NCBI RefSeq assembly: GCF_001586165.1
Contig: NZ_CP014608.1
Span: 2,480,001 to 2,544,000, forward strand
Direction of reading: 5' to 3'
Length of the DNA stretch: 64,000 nt
Source: Obesumbacterium proteus
GTDB lineage: Bacteria; Pseudomonadota; Gammaproteobacteria; Enterobacterales; Enterobacteriaceae
A model generated the notes under the pieces. That model saw only the letters and a program-made list of their open reading frames with translations, was not told where the DNA came from and ran no database searches. Every line of letters begins with the position of its first letter. The stretch's first letter is position 1. The translations under genes were made by a program, and so were the position numbers. Positions 36,201-44,031 of the stretch are shown piece after piece.

Positions 36201-36445
36201 TTGATAAGCAAGGGTGGGTGTGAGTAAATAGCGTTATCGGTTTGAAACACAGACCTTATGAACGCAGTTTTAGTAAAGCAGTCCTCAGTTCAAGCGTTAT
36301 CCGCATAGATACCTCTTCTTCTTGTGAGTCTTCTCCTAAGTGCTAAGTAAGAACTTTTCAATAAGTAACTCTTTGAAGACGACCACCTTCGCTGCACGAT
36401 TTATATGAATCATAGCGGCACACAAAACAAATAAAGGAAGTATCT
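36201..36445 (+). promoter_or_regulatory. Cold-shock promoter and cspA-type 5' leader with cold box
   Basis: The candidate -35 is TTGATA (36201-36206) and the -10 is TAAATA (36225-36230). The transcript would start near 36237 with CGGTTTGAAACACAGACC (36238-36255), which corresponds to the cold box at the start of E. coli cspA mRNA. The next 190 nt also share blocks with the E. coli cspA leader (GTAAAGCAGT, TCAAGCGTTATC, GATACC, GGCACAC) and end in AAAGGAAG before the ATG. This leader is a temperature-responsive RNA in E. coli. Bases 36076-36200 hold a weak dyad after ushA (36096-36121). Confidence 0.8.
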
Positions 36446-36658
36446 ATGTCTAATAAAATGACTGGTTTAGTAAAATGGTTTGACGCTGGTAAAGGTTTTG
36501 GTTTTATCTCTCCTGAAGATGGCAGCAAAGATGTATTCGTACATTTCTCTGCAATCCAGAGCAACGATTTCAAAACTCTTGATGAAGGCCAAAAAGTTGA
36601 GTTCTCTATCGAGAACGGCGCTAAAGGTCCATCAGCAGTAAACGTTGTTGCGCTGTAA
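36446..36658 (+). CDS. CspA-family cold-shock RNA chaperone
   Basis: A 70-aa single cold-shock domain. RNP1 is KGFGFI and RNP2 is VFVHF, within MTGLVKWFDAGKGFGFISPEDGSKDVFVHFSAIQSNDFKTLDEGQKVEFSIENGAKGPSAVNV. It binds single-stranded RNA and melts secondary structure at low temperature. Residues mix features of CspA, CspB/G and CspE, so I do not assign a specific paralogue. The long cold-box leader suggests cold induction. Asp replaces the usual Asn/Glu after KWF. A strong terminator follows. Confidence 0.95.
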   Translation: MSNKMTGLVKWFDAGKGFGFISPEDGSKDVFVHFSAIQSNDFKTLDEGQKVEFSIENGAKGPSAVNVVAL

Positions 36659-36700
36659 TAGCCAACAGCCATCGCAGTAATCTCTGAGTTACTGTGAACC

Positions 36701-36727
36701 AAGAACCCGCCTTGTGCGGGTTCTTGC
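36701..36727 (+). terminator. Terminator of the cold-shock gene
   Basis: A perfect 10-bp stem AAGAACCCGC/GCGGGTTCTT with a five-base loop lies 42 bp past the stop. The T tract is short. Confidence 0.85.
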
Positions 36728-36872
36728 GTTTCTAAGGATTGTCATCTTCCGTTTTGCAGCACTTTTACTCTAGTTATCAAATATCTATTTTCATTTGTGG
36801 CGCAAATGTTATCGCTGTCACGGTCAGATGAAATAAGAGTGACTAAGATGCCAAACAGGAGGAAACACACTG

Positions 36873-37592
36873 ATGAAGAAAATTGTTTTAGCGACGTTAG
36901 TTGGTTTATTAGTTTCTGGTTACGGCATGGCTGCCGACGATCACTATCTTAAATATGAACAAGCCCCCGACAGCTTAAAGCTGTTACCACCGCCGCCGTC
37001 TTACACCAGCATTGATTTCTTGAGCGATAAAGCTCATTACGATGAAGGTAAAGCGCTGCGCAGTACCGAACGTGGTAAACAGGCTTATGATGATGCAGAT
37101 GTGTCTAAAGATAGCTTGGCGAGAAATTTCTCCACCGCTTTTGGCATTCCTATTTCTAAAGAAAAAACCCCTGAGACTTTCACGCTGATCACGACGATGA
37201 AAGAAGATGCGGGTGAATACGCCACGCGTTCCGCGAAGCAGCACTACAATCGTGTGCGTCCTTTTGCTTTCTATAAAGAAGCAACCTGTCGCCCAGAAGA
37301 TGAAAAAGAGCTCTCCACCAATGGGTCATATCCTTCGGGCCATACCACGATTGGCTGGTCAGTGGCGCTGGTGTTAGCGGAAGTGAACCCGGCAAGACAG
37401 AATGAAATTCTCAAGCGTGGTTATGAGCTTGGGCAAAGCCGTGTGATCTGTGGTTATCACTGGCAGAGCGACGTCAATGCTGCGCGTGTCGTAGGAAGCG
37501 CGGTTGTTGCCACTCTGCATAATAACCCAGCGTTTGAAGCTCAGTTGGCGAAGGCCAAGGCTGAAGTGCAAAAGCTAAATACTCAGAACTAA
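36873..37592 (+). CDS. Class A non-specific acid phosphatase (PhoC/PhoN type)
   Basis: A secreted periplasmic phosphomonoesterase of 239 aa with a vanadium-haloperoxidase/PAP2 fold. There is a signal peptide (MKKIVLATLVGLLVSGYGMAA). The tripartite signature is complete: KQHYNRVRP, then GSYPSGHT, then GQSRVICGYHWQSDV (nucleophilic His in the last). The N-terminal YLKYEQAPDSLKLLPPPPSYTSIDFLSDKAHYDEG matches Morganella PhoC and Salmonella PhoN. AGGAGG lies just upstream. It stands alone between the cold-shock gene and ybaK. Such enzymes release phosphate from organic esters; PhoPQ control, known for Salmonella PhoN, was not checked. Confidence 0.93.
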   Translation: MKKIVLATLVGLLVSGYGMAADDHYLKYEQAPDSLKLLPPPPSYTSIDFLSDKAHYDEGKALRSTERGKQAYDDADVSKDSLARNFSTAFGIPISKEKTPETFTLITTMKEDAGEYATRSAKQHYNRVRPFAFYKEATCRPEDEKELSTNGSYPSGHTTIGWSVALVLAEVNPARQNEILKRGYELGQSRVICGYHWQSDVNAARVVGSAVVATLHNNPAFEAQLAKAKAEVQKLNTQN

Positions 37593-37636
37593 TCCTGCCT
37601 TAAATATTTAACGAGTCTTGCCGCATGCGAGGCTCG

Positions 37637-38116
37637 TTAATCTCGCTTGGCAATTTCTGCAAAGCTGCCGCTGGTCATACGGCTAAGATCCTGAGCCGCA
37701 AGTTCGATATCCAGACCACGCTTTCCGCCTGAAATAAAGATCGTGGCAAATTCTTGAGCGCCGCTGTCGATCACGGTAGGTAAACGTTTCTTTTGCCCAA
37801 GTGGACTAATGCCGCCAACCAAATAGCCCGTTACGCGCTGAGCGATCTGAGGATCGGCCATATCAGCCTTTTTAGCCGACAACGCTTTAGCGACCTTTTT
37901 TAAATCCAGCATTGAAGCAACCGGCGTAACTGCAACGGCTAAATTCTTGCTATCGCCGTTGAGCGAAACGAGCAGGGTTTTGTAGACCTGTTCGGCGTTC
38001 AAGCCTAATTTACGGACGACTTCATCGCCGAAATTAGTTTCGTCGCTATCGTGGTGATACTGATGGAGAGTAAAAGGAACCTTGTTTTTTTCAAGAAGAA
38101 GAACTGCGGGAGTCAT
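37637..38116 (-). CDS. ybaK: Cys-tRNA(Pro)/Cys-tRNA(Cys) deacylase YbaK
   Basis: Trans-editing hydrolase of 159 aa that removes Cys mischarged on tRNA(Pro). MTPAVLLLEKNKVPFTLHQYHHDSDETNFGDEVVRKLGL, the catalytic Lys region VYKTLLVSLNG (Lys near 46) and GGISPLGQKKRLPTVID are near-identical to E. coli YbaK. Start is the first ATG of the frame. It lies next to ChiX and ybaP as in E. coli. Confidence 0.97.
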   Translation of the reverse strand: MTPAVLLLEKNKVPFTLHQYHHDSDETNFGDEVVRKLGLNAEQVYKTLLVSLNGDSKNLAVAVTPVASMLDLKKVAKALSAKKADMADPQIAQRVTGYLVGGISPLGQKKRLPTVIDSGAQEFATIFISGGKRGLDIELAAQDLSRMTSGSFAEIAKRD

Positions 38117-38275
38117 TTTCTAAGCCTCTACGATGACGAATCACGCAATGATAGCGCTGTTAATTCGCGGAGTCAGTTTCGGAGAGTTATTTATTCGTGC
38201 GTTATATGCATTAGTGCAACACCATGTGATGAATAACCATTGCCAGAATCACTGCTGCATTGTTAATCTATGCGG

Positions 38276-38372
38276 GAAACTACAGGGGCAAACGCCATGT
38301 TTGCACTTGTAGCATAACGATAATAATGAAATTCCTCTTTGACTGGCCAATAGAAATATTGGCCATTTTTTT
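38276..38372 (+). ncRNA. chiX: Small regulatory RNA ChiX (MicM, SroB)
   Basis: Hfq-binding sRNA that represses the chitoporin gene chiP and is itself titrated by chitobiose-operon mRNA in E. coli and Salmonella. The 3' part AATGAAATTCCTCTTTGAC (38326-38344), containing the known pairing region, is identical to E. coli. It is followed by the terminator hairpin GGCCAATA/TATTGGCC and a run of seven T. The 5' stem differs (GCAAAC/GTTTGC at 38288-38304). A promoter TTGCCA (38240) and TAATCT (38264) with an 18-bp spacer lies upstream. The location between ybaK and ybaP is the E. coli one. The exact 5' end is estimated. No protein gene lies in 38117-38375. Confidence 0.93.
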
Positions 38373-38375
38373 CGT

Positions 38376-39188
38376 CTAATGAATCACATACGGCGCCAGC
38401 AGCTCGGGCAAGTTTCCTTCGCTGTAAAGGTGCAATGCGCCAACCGCCACCACATAATTTCCGGCCGGCAGCGTGAGCAACATTTTTTGCCATTTGTGAT
38501 TTCGTTCGCCCATCAGAATCTGATAAAGATCGTCACTAAAGGTCGCAGGTAACTCTGTCGTTGCCATAGATTCCTTGGGTGAAATCCACCAGCCGATCAG
38601 CGTTTGCAGCAGTCGAGCGTTAGTATGCCAGTGTGCCAAGGTATCTTTTAACAGGACGATCCCGTTGTCGGGCAGCGCATGCAGCAGCGCCATTTGGGTG
38701 TCGGCACCTTCCAGCTCAATGGTTTTTAGCGACGTTTGCTGGGCAAAGCGCAGCATTTGATAGTCGATACCATATTCAGAACGCAAACCGAGCTGGTGCG
38801 CCTGCTGTGCCTGAAGGGTCAACGCCGTTCGCCACGCCGGATAATGTTGAATCGCGTTAGCGGGAATGCCGGTTTCCTGACAGCGTTGTAAGACTTGCTG
38901 CCAAAGCTCTGGTGAAAGCTGTGACTCCAACGTTTCAGCGACTTCAGCGGTATCAAACGAGGGCGATGCTTGGGTTATGTCCGCTTCAACAATCAGCGCA
39001 TCCGCGCGTTTAAGACGCTGAATTAATGCCGCGGGTAGGGGCGACATGTTTTCAGTGCCCATGTGAATACTTCCCACCAGATGCAAGTGGATACCGCCTT
39101 GAAGGTGGATATCAAGCGCTGGATAGGCATAAGTGGTTGTCGGAATAATTCCCAACCAGAGAGCGAGTTTTCGCAGCCATTGAGTCAT
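38376..39188 (-). CDS. ybaP: TraB/GumN-family protein YbaP
   Basis: A 270-aa protein of unknown function (E. coli YbaP 264 aa), predicted protease-like fold related to Tiki/TraB. Conserved blocks are HLVGSIHMGTENMSPLPAALIQRLKRADALIVEADIT, GLRSEYGIDYQMLRFAQQTSLKTIELEGADTQMALLHALPDNG and the C-terminal GNYVVAVGALHLYSEGNLPELL. The GSIHMG and GALHL His-containing motifs are the putative active site of the family. A short hydrophobic N-terminus may be a membrane anchor or signal. AAGGTG precedes the ATG. Its stop lies 3 bp from the 3' end of convergent chiX. Confidence 0.93.
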   Translation of the reverse strand: MTQWLRKLALWLGIIPTTTYAYPALDIHLQGGIHLHLVGSIHMGTENMSPLPAALIQRLKRADALIVEADITQASPSFDTAEVAETLESQLSPELWQQVLQRCQETGIPANAIQHYPAWRTALTLQAQQAHQLGLRSEYGIDYQMLRFAQQTSLKTIELEGADTQMALLHALPDNGIVLLKDTLAHWHTNARLLQTLIGWWISPKESMATTELPATFSDDLYQILMGERNHKWQKMLLTLPAGNYVVAVGALHLYSEGNLPELLAPYVIH

Positions 39189-39416
39189 AAGTCACCTTTG
39201 CCTTTTTTTCTATGCTACGTGCAGTGTGGCGGTAAAGGCAAAAAAAAAAGCACTGAAAATTCGATGCTTTTTGTGTCTTTTCATTGCTCTCGTCCTTTTT
39301 CATTGTCCATTTCATTGCCCATATAGTGGGTTCGTGAACTGGCTGAAAAAGATGCAAGATCACGCGTTTGGCTCAAAGCGGCTACACAAAATGTGAAGCT
39401 CAATTCGACCGAATAT

Positions 39417-39435
39417 GATAAAAGTTATCATTATC
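39417..39435 (+). promoter_or_regulatory. Fur-box-like operator
   Basis: GATAAAAGTTATCATTATC matches the 19-bp Fur consensus (GATAATGATAATCATTATC) at 15 positions. It is 24 bp upstream of the DUF3861 gene start, where bound Fur would block transcription. The rest of 39189-39416 is low-complexity, with an A-tract at 39240-39250 and no other feature I recognise. Confidence 0.65.
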
Positions 39436-39459
39436 AAAAAAACTTAAAGAGGGAATACT

Positions 39460-39798
39460 ATGCCTGGATACCGCTACCGCATCACCGTTGAGCCGATTGC
39501 CGATCGCAAAGGCGACCCGATTGATAAAGCGCCAATCAGCTTTGAAGTTGAAAACCATGATGAGATTTTATCTATTGTCGAAAGATTGGGCGCCCGAGAG
39601 GATTTACCGTTCACCGGCGATAAATCGAAAGCTTTTGCCGTTGGTTTAAAACTGTTTTCTGAGTCGCTGTTGGAGAACCGTAAACACCCGCTGTTTGACG
39701 ACCTGCGTGATTCATTCCGCGCTTTTATGATGACCTTAAAAGGTATCAAGCGCGGTGAGAGCGCCGAAGAAGCAAAAGAAGAGCCAAAAGAAGGTTAA
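39460..39798 (+). CDS. DUF3861-type small protein
   Basis: A 112-aa soluble protein that I place in the DUF3861 group by the opening YRYRITVEPIADRKGDPIDKAPISFEVENHDEILSIVERL and the later FAVGLKLFSESLLENRKHPLFDDLRDSFRAFMMTLKGIKRG. The C-terminal tail is Glu/Lys-rich. No enzymatic motif is visible and the function is unknown. GAGGGAA lies 6-12 bp before the ATG. A strong Fur-like site overlaps the likely promoter, so it may be induced by iron starvation. It converges on kdpE, with stop codons 3 bp apart. Confidence 0.75.
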   Translation: MPGYRYRITVEPIADRKGDPIDKAPISFEVENHDEILSIVERLGAREDLPFTGDKSKAFAVGLKLFSESLLENRKHPLFDDLRDSFRAFMMTLKGIKRGESAEEAKEEPKEG

Positions 39799-39801
39799 AA
39801 A

Positions 39802-40491
39802 TTAGAGCATAAACCGGTAACCCACGCCGGTTTCAGTCAGTAAATGCTTGGGGCGTGCAGGTTCAGCTTCTAGTTTCTGCCGTAAATGCCCCATATATAT
39901 CCGCAGGTAGTGGCTGTGCTCAACGTAGTTTGGCCCCCAAACCGTGCTAAGCAGCTGGCGCTGCGTGAGCACTTTCCCCGCGTTGGCAATAAGCTCAGTC
40001 AGTAAACGGAACTCCAACGGCGTGAGGTGTAAGTCCTCACCGGCTCGAGAGACTCGGCGGTTGATCAAATCCACTTCAACGTCTGAGAATTGAATCAGCG
40101 GGCTTTCCTGATTTTGCTGAGCATGCCGACGCAAAGAGACGCGCACCCGTGCCAATAACTCCGCCACGCCAAAGGGTTTACTCAGATAATCATCGGCTCC
40201 GGCGTCGAGTGCTAACACCTTGTCCGACTCCTCGCTGCGAGCAGAAAGCACAATCACCGGAATCGAACTCCACTGGCGTAAATCGCGGATAAAATCCAGC
40301 CCATCTCCATCCGGCAGACCTAAATCGAGAATAATAAGATCCGGTTTGCGCGTGCCTGCTTCGATCAGTCCACGCTGTAATGTATCGGCGTCGAAAACCC
40401 GCCAGCCTTCATTCTCAAGCGCAGAACGAACAAAGCGGCGGATCTCTTTTTCATCTTCAACGATGAGTACATTTATCGGAGTTTGATTCAC
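39802..40491 (-). CDS. kdpE: Response regulator KdpE
   Basis: OmpR/PhoB-family activator of kdpFABC, 229 aa with this start. The receiver domain has IVEDEKEIRRF, the phosphoacceptor Asp in LIILDLGLPDGDG, and DYLSKPFG (conserved Lys). The C-terminal winged helix contains LTPLEFRLLTELIANAGKVLTQRQLLSTVWGPNYVEHSHYLRIYMGHLRQKLE. I choose the GTG at 40491 (GTG AAT CAA..., then INVLIVEDE), which lies after the kdpD stop with GAGAG upstream; a farther ATG at 40554 would overlap kdpD by 32 bp. It is the last gene of the kdp locus. Confidence 0.95.
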   Translation of the reverse strand: MNQTPINVLIVEDEKEIRRFVRSALENEGWRVFDADTLQRGLIEAGTRKPDLIILDLGLPDGDGLDFIRDLRQWSSIPVIVLSARSEESDKVLALDAGADDYLSKPFGVAELLARVRVSLRRHAQQNQESPLIQFSDVEVDLINRRVSRAGEDLHLTPLEFRLLTELIANAGKVLTQRQLLSTVWGPNYVEHSHYLRIYMGHLRQKLEAEPARPKHLLTETGVGYRFML

Positions 40492-40522
40492 GTTATCTCT
40501 CTGTTTCGCCGCTCGCTGTTTC

Positions 40523-43228
40523 TCAAGAACTTGGATGATCAAGTTCATCCTCAATATCAGGCGGTGCTTCTAGCGGTAGGGTGAAGTGGAAACAGGCCCC
40601 ACCTTGGGCAATATTTTCTGCCCATATTTTACCACCGTGTACTTCTATAATGGCACGACAAATGGCTAAGCCCAAACCGACGCCGGGAATAGCCGACTCT
40701 TTATCGCCGCGGGTAAACTTATTGAATATCAGCTGCAGCTGCTCGGCGGGAATACCGTTGCCGCGATCTTCAATTTCTACTTCTAGCCAATCTTCTGAGG
40801 CTTTGGCCCGAATCGCTAAGGGCGATTCCAATCCAGCATATTTCCCCGCGTTTTCTAGCAGGTTTTGTATCACACGCTCAATCAAGCTGCCATCGCAGTT
40901 CACCAAGGGAAGAGCTGCGGGTAAATCAATGGTGAGCGGATGTGAGTTCAGCATCGGTTCTAACGTATTAACGGCGCTGCCTACGATTTCCTCCAGCGAT
41001 TGCCACTCTTTGCGCAGGTTAAATCCGCCGGACTGAATGCGTGCCATATCCAGTAAATTATTCACTAGCCGAGTGGTGTTGAGGATCTGCTGGCGAATTT
41101 GATTAGCCTGTTGGGCATGCGGCGATTTTTCAGCGGCCAGATCGAGCGTTAAAATTTCAGCCTGACCAAACAATACGGTGAGCGGGGTTCGTAGGTCGTG
41201 CGAAAGGGCGGCTAACAGCGAGTTTCGGAGTTGTTCGCGCTCAGTGTCCATACGCGCACTCGCCGCCGTTTGAGCCAGATGCAAACGCTCAAGCGCGCTG
41301 GCAATCATCACCGCATAGGTTTGTAACAGACGCTGCTGTTCCGGCACCATCAACTGGCGCATGTTCATGGGTTCGATAGCTAACACGCCAAAGGTCTGCT
41401 GTGGGGTGCTTAAGGGCAGTAGTTGATAGGGAACACCGGGCAGCGTATCGGTGCCAGCCCCTGCCGGTTGCTGCTTATCGAAACACCAGTGTGCAATAGC
41501 AAAATCAACGCCCGATACCCCTTCCTGCGGCGGTGTTACCTGAACTAACGGCGTATCATCGCTGGGAATTAATACTGATGTCCGTGCGTTGAAACTGCTG
41601 TTAAGAAAATAGCTGCCGCTGCGAGCGATATCCTCATTTGTGATGGCATTGCTCAGGGCTTTGGACAGTTCATACATATGGCGTGCACGCTGCTCGCGAT
41701 AACGTGCCACTCGTGCCTGATAGCGCACACCGGCGGTCAGATTACCAATCACGATCCCAACGGTTAACATCACGCCAAAGGTCACGAGATACTGAACATC
41801 GCTGACCGCGAACGACCACTGAGGTTGGATAAAAAACAGATCGAAACTGGCAACGCTCACCACGGCGGAGAGAACCGAAGGCCAGCGGCCATAAAACAGC
41901 GCCACGATCACAACCCCCAGCAGATAGACCATCACGATATTGGCCTGATCGAAGTTGGGGAAAATCATTCGTGCCAGCAGCGTGATCAGCGCACACAGGG
42001 CAATGGCAACCAGACAACCGCGAATTTGCACCCGCCATTTTTCGCTGAAAGGGCGACTATCGGACTCTTTGCTGGTGGTGCGAGGCTTGTCTTCAACGGC
42101 GACGATAATTAAATCCAGATCCGGCCCGAGTTTAGCCAGCCTGTCAGCAAAGCTTTCATGCCACCACCAACGTCGCTCTTTCTTATTGCGTCGGCCAATA
42201 ATAATCTTTCCGAGATTATGCTCACGGGCGTAGCGCAGAATGGCTTTTTCTTCATTCGGATCGGATAGCGTGGTGGTTTCCGCGCCTAATTCTTGTGCCA
42301 GTTTGACGCTGCGTAAAATGGCCCGCCGCTGATTTTCCGGCAATCGATGCAGACGCGGTGTTTCCACATAAACCGCATGCCAGATACAGCCAAGGCGAGC
42401 CGCTAATCTAGACGCGGTGCGAACCAGCTTGTCGTTATCAACGTTGTGGCCAATACACAGCAAAATGGCATCGCGAGTATGCCAAACGCGTTCTTTATCT
42501 AGGCTATTACGAAACTCGCGCATTTGCTCATCAACGCGGTCTGCGGTGCGACGCAACGCCAATTCGCGCAGGGCAATCAAGTTTCCTTTACGGAAAAAGT
42601 GCTCAATGGCTCGCTCTGCCTGCCCTGGAATATAGACTTTTCCTTCATTGAGACGCTGACGTAAATCGTCTGGCGGTAAGTCCACCAGCACGATTTCACT
42701 GGCGTCATCGAAGATGCGGTCAGGCACGGTTTCGCGCACGCGAATGCCGGTTACGGAACCGACAACGTCATTGAGGCTTTCAAGATGCTGCACGTTTACG
42801 GTGGTGAGCACGTCGATGCCCGCATCCAGCAGCTCTTCGACGTCTTGCCAGCGTTTAGGATGACGCGAACCGGCGGCGTTACTGTGCGCCAGCTCATCCA
42901 TCAGGATCAGCGCAGGGTGGCGAGCCAGCGCCTGATCGAGCGCGAATTCCCGCACTTGACGACCGCGATGATGAATTCGCTTGAGGGGCAGGATATCCAG
43001 CCCCTCAAGCTGCGCGGCCGTTTCCGCTCGGCCATGGGTTTCCACCACGCCAACCAGCACGTCTAAGCCTTGGGCACGAAGGCGCTGCGCTTCTTGCAGC
43101 ATCGCGTAGGTTTTTCCAACGCCAGCGCAGGCGCCGAAAAAGACTTTTAGTTTTCCGCGAGGTTTTTCGCAAACCTGAGCCAGTAAGGTATCTGGATCGG
43201 GGCGGCGCAGCTCTTCATCGTCTAGCAT
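40523..43228 (-). CDS. kdpD: Turgor/K+ sensor histidine kinase KdpD
   Basis: A 901-aa inner-membrane sensor (E. coli 894) that phosphorylates KdpE when K+ is limiting or ionic strength is high. The N-terminal KdpD domain has the Walker A GACAGVGKT and LILMDELAHSN. A Usp-like domain follows (about 255-370). Four membrane helices occur near 400-500 (CLVAIALCALITLLARMIF; VMYLLGVVIVALFYG). Then come a GAF-like region, the phosphoacceptor His in AALSHDLRTPLTVLFGQAEIL and the HATPase motifs NLLENAGKYAG and GVGLGLAICRAI. It looks intact despite kdpB disruption upstream. Confidence 0.97.
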   Translation of the reverse strand: MLDDEELRRPDPDTLLAQVCEKPRGKLKVFFGACAGVGKTYAMLQEAQRLRAQGLDVLVGVVETHGRAETAAQLEGLDILPLKRIHHRGRQVREFALDQALARHPALILMDELAHSNAAGSRHPKRWQDVEELLDAGIDVLTTVNVQHLESLNDVVGSVTGIRVRETVPDRIFDDASEIVLVDLPPDDLRQRLNEGKVYIPGQAERAIEHFFRKGNLIALRELALRRTADRVDEQMREFRNSLDKERVWHTRDAILLCIGHNVDNDKLVRTASRLAARLGCIWHAVYVETPRLHRLPENQRRAILRSVKLAQELGAETTTLSDPNEEKAILRYAREHNLGKIIIGRRNKKERRWWWHESFADRLAKLGPDLDLIIVAVEDKPRTTSKESDSRPFSEKWRVQIRGCLVAIALCALITLLARMIFPNFDQANIVMVYLLGVVIVALFYGRWPSVLSAVVSVASFDLFFIQPQWSFAVSDVQYLVTFGVMLTVGIVIGNLTAGVRYQARVARYREQRARHMYELSKALSNAITNEDIARSGSYFLNSSFNARTSVLIPSDDTPLVQVTPPQEGVSGVDFAIAHWCFDKQQPAGAGTDTLPGVPYQLLPLSTPQQTFGVLAIEPMNMRQLMVPEQQRLLQTYAVMIASALERLHLAQTAASARMDTEREQLRNSLLAALSHDLRTPLTVLFGQAEILTLDLAAEKSPHAQQANQIRQQILNTTRLVNNLLDMARIQSGGFNLRKEWQSLEEIVGSAVNTLEPMLNSHPLTIDLPAALPLVNCDGSLIERVIQNLLENAGKYAGLESPLAIRAKASEDWLEVEIEDRGNGIPAEQLQLIFNKFTRGDKESAIPGVGLGLAICRAIIEVHGGKIWAENIAQGGACFHFTLPLEAPPDIEDELDHPSS

Positions 43229-43258
43229 GTCGTTCTCTTTATGATCGGGCTTTTGGCA

Positions 43259-43855
43259 TTATGAACGCGTGTTAGATGCATTGTGGGGCAATAATGCATC
43301 CAGTGCCATGTTCAGTTCTAATACGTTAACCACCGGCTGACCAATAAACTGCGGCAGGCTGTATTGGGTGTTAGCGGCGATCAGCTTCTCAACGCTGGCC
43401 TGTGGCAAATTGCGTACTTTGGCGATGCGTGCCGCCTGATAATAAGCCGCCTGCGGTGAAATGTGAGGATCTAATCCACTGGCTGAGCTGGTCATCAGAT
43501 CGACCGGAATCGCCGCTGGCGCTGCGGGATCTGCCTGACGCAATAGTGCAGCGCGCGCCTGCAAATTTTTATCCAACTGTGGATTCGATGCTGCCAAATT
43601 GCTACCGCCGGAAGCCTGTGGGTTATAGGCTGCGTCAGCGGTCGCGGATGGACGATCCCAAAAGTATTTAGGCTGAGTAAAGTTTTGGCCAATCAAACGT
43701 GAACCCACGATGACGCCATCGTGTTCAATCAACGATCCTTCGGCCTGAGAGTGAAACATCACCTGCGCTAACCCCGTGGTCAGCAACGGATAGGCTATGC
43801 CGGTGATGGCGGTCAAAATCAGCATCATCATGATAGAGGGACGTAGTAGAGACAT
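43259..43855 (-). CDS. kdpC: K+-transporting ATPase subunit KdpC
   Basis: Small subunit of the KdpFABC pump with one N-terminal membrane helix (MMMLILTAITGIAYPLLTTGLAQ). The periplasmic portion has the family blocks GSRLIGQNFTQPKYFWDRPSATADAAYNPQASGGSNLAASNPQL and TSSASGLDPHISPQAAYYQAARIAKVRNL. I start at the ATG at 43855 (MSLLRPSIMMM) with AAGGA upstream; the longer frame reaches into the ERIC element. Its length of 198 aa is close to that of E. coli (190). An ERIC repeat separates it from kdpB. Confidence 0.95.
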   Translation of the reverse strand: MSLLRPSIMMMLILTAITGIAYPLLTTGLAQVMFHSQAEGSLIEHDGVIVGSRLIGQNFTQPKYFWDRPSATADAAYNPQASGGSNLAASNPQLDKNLQARAALLRQADPAAPAAIPVDLMTSSASGLDPHISPQAAYYQAARIAKVRNLPQASVEKLIAANTQYSLPQFIGQPVVNVLELNMALDALLPHNASNTRS

Positions 43856-43870
43856 TATCTGATCCTTTTC

Positions 43871-43990
43871 CCCTTCATACTTGAAGCGGTATCTGCGTTG
43901 GCTGCGTTCATTCACCCGAATCACTTACTAGAGTAAGCTCATCGGGATGAACTCGCTTGCCGCCTTGATACCACTCCAATTATTTTGGGG
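43871..43990 (-). repeat. ERIC (IRU) element between kdpB and kdpC
   Basis: An imperfect palindrome of about 120 bp in the opposite orientation to the copy at 21696. The core GAATCACTTACTAGAGTAAG and CTCATCGGGATGAACTCG matches the central ERIC sequence; the ends are CCCTTCATACTTGAAGC and CCAATTATTTTGGGG. It lies inside the kdpFABC transcription unit, ending 15 bp before the kdpC start. Confidence 0.85.
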
Positions 43991-44031
43991 ATGTTAAAGT
44001 ATTACTGCTCTTTTGAGCGGTTCTATATGGA

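Noticed and set aside
36358..36702. A 114-codon open frame antisense to the cold-shock gene
   Set aside because: It covers the csp gene and its leader on the opposite strand and has no recognisable protein features.
38263..38493. A 76-codon open frame on the minus strand over chiX
   Set aside because: It is an out-of-frame reading of the ybaP 3' end and the ChiX hairpin.
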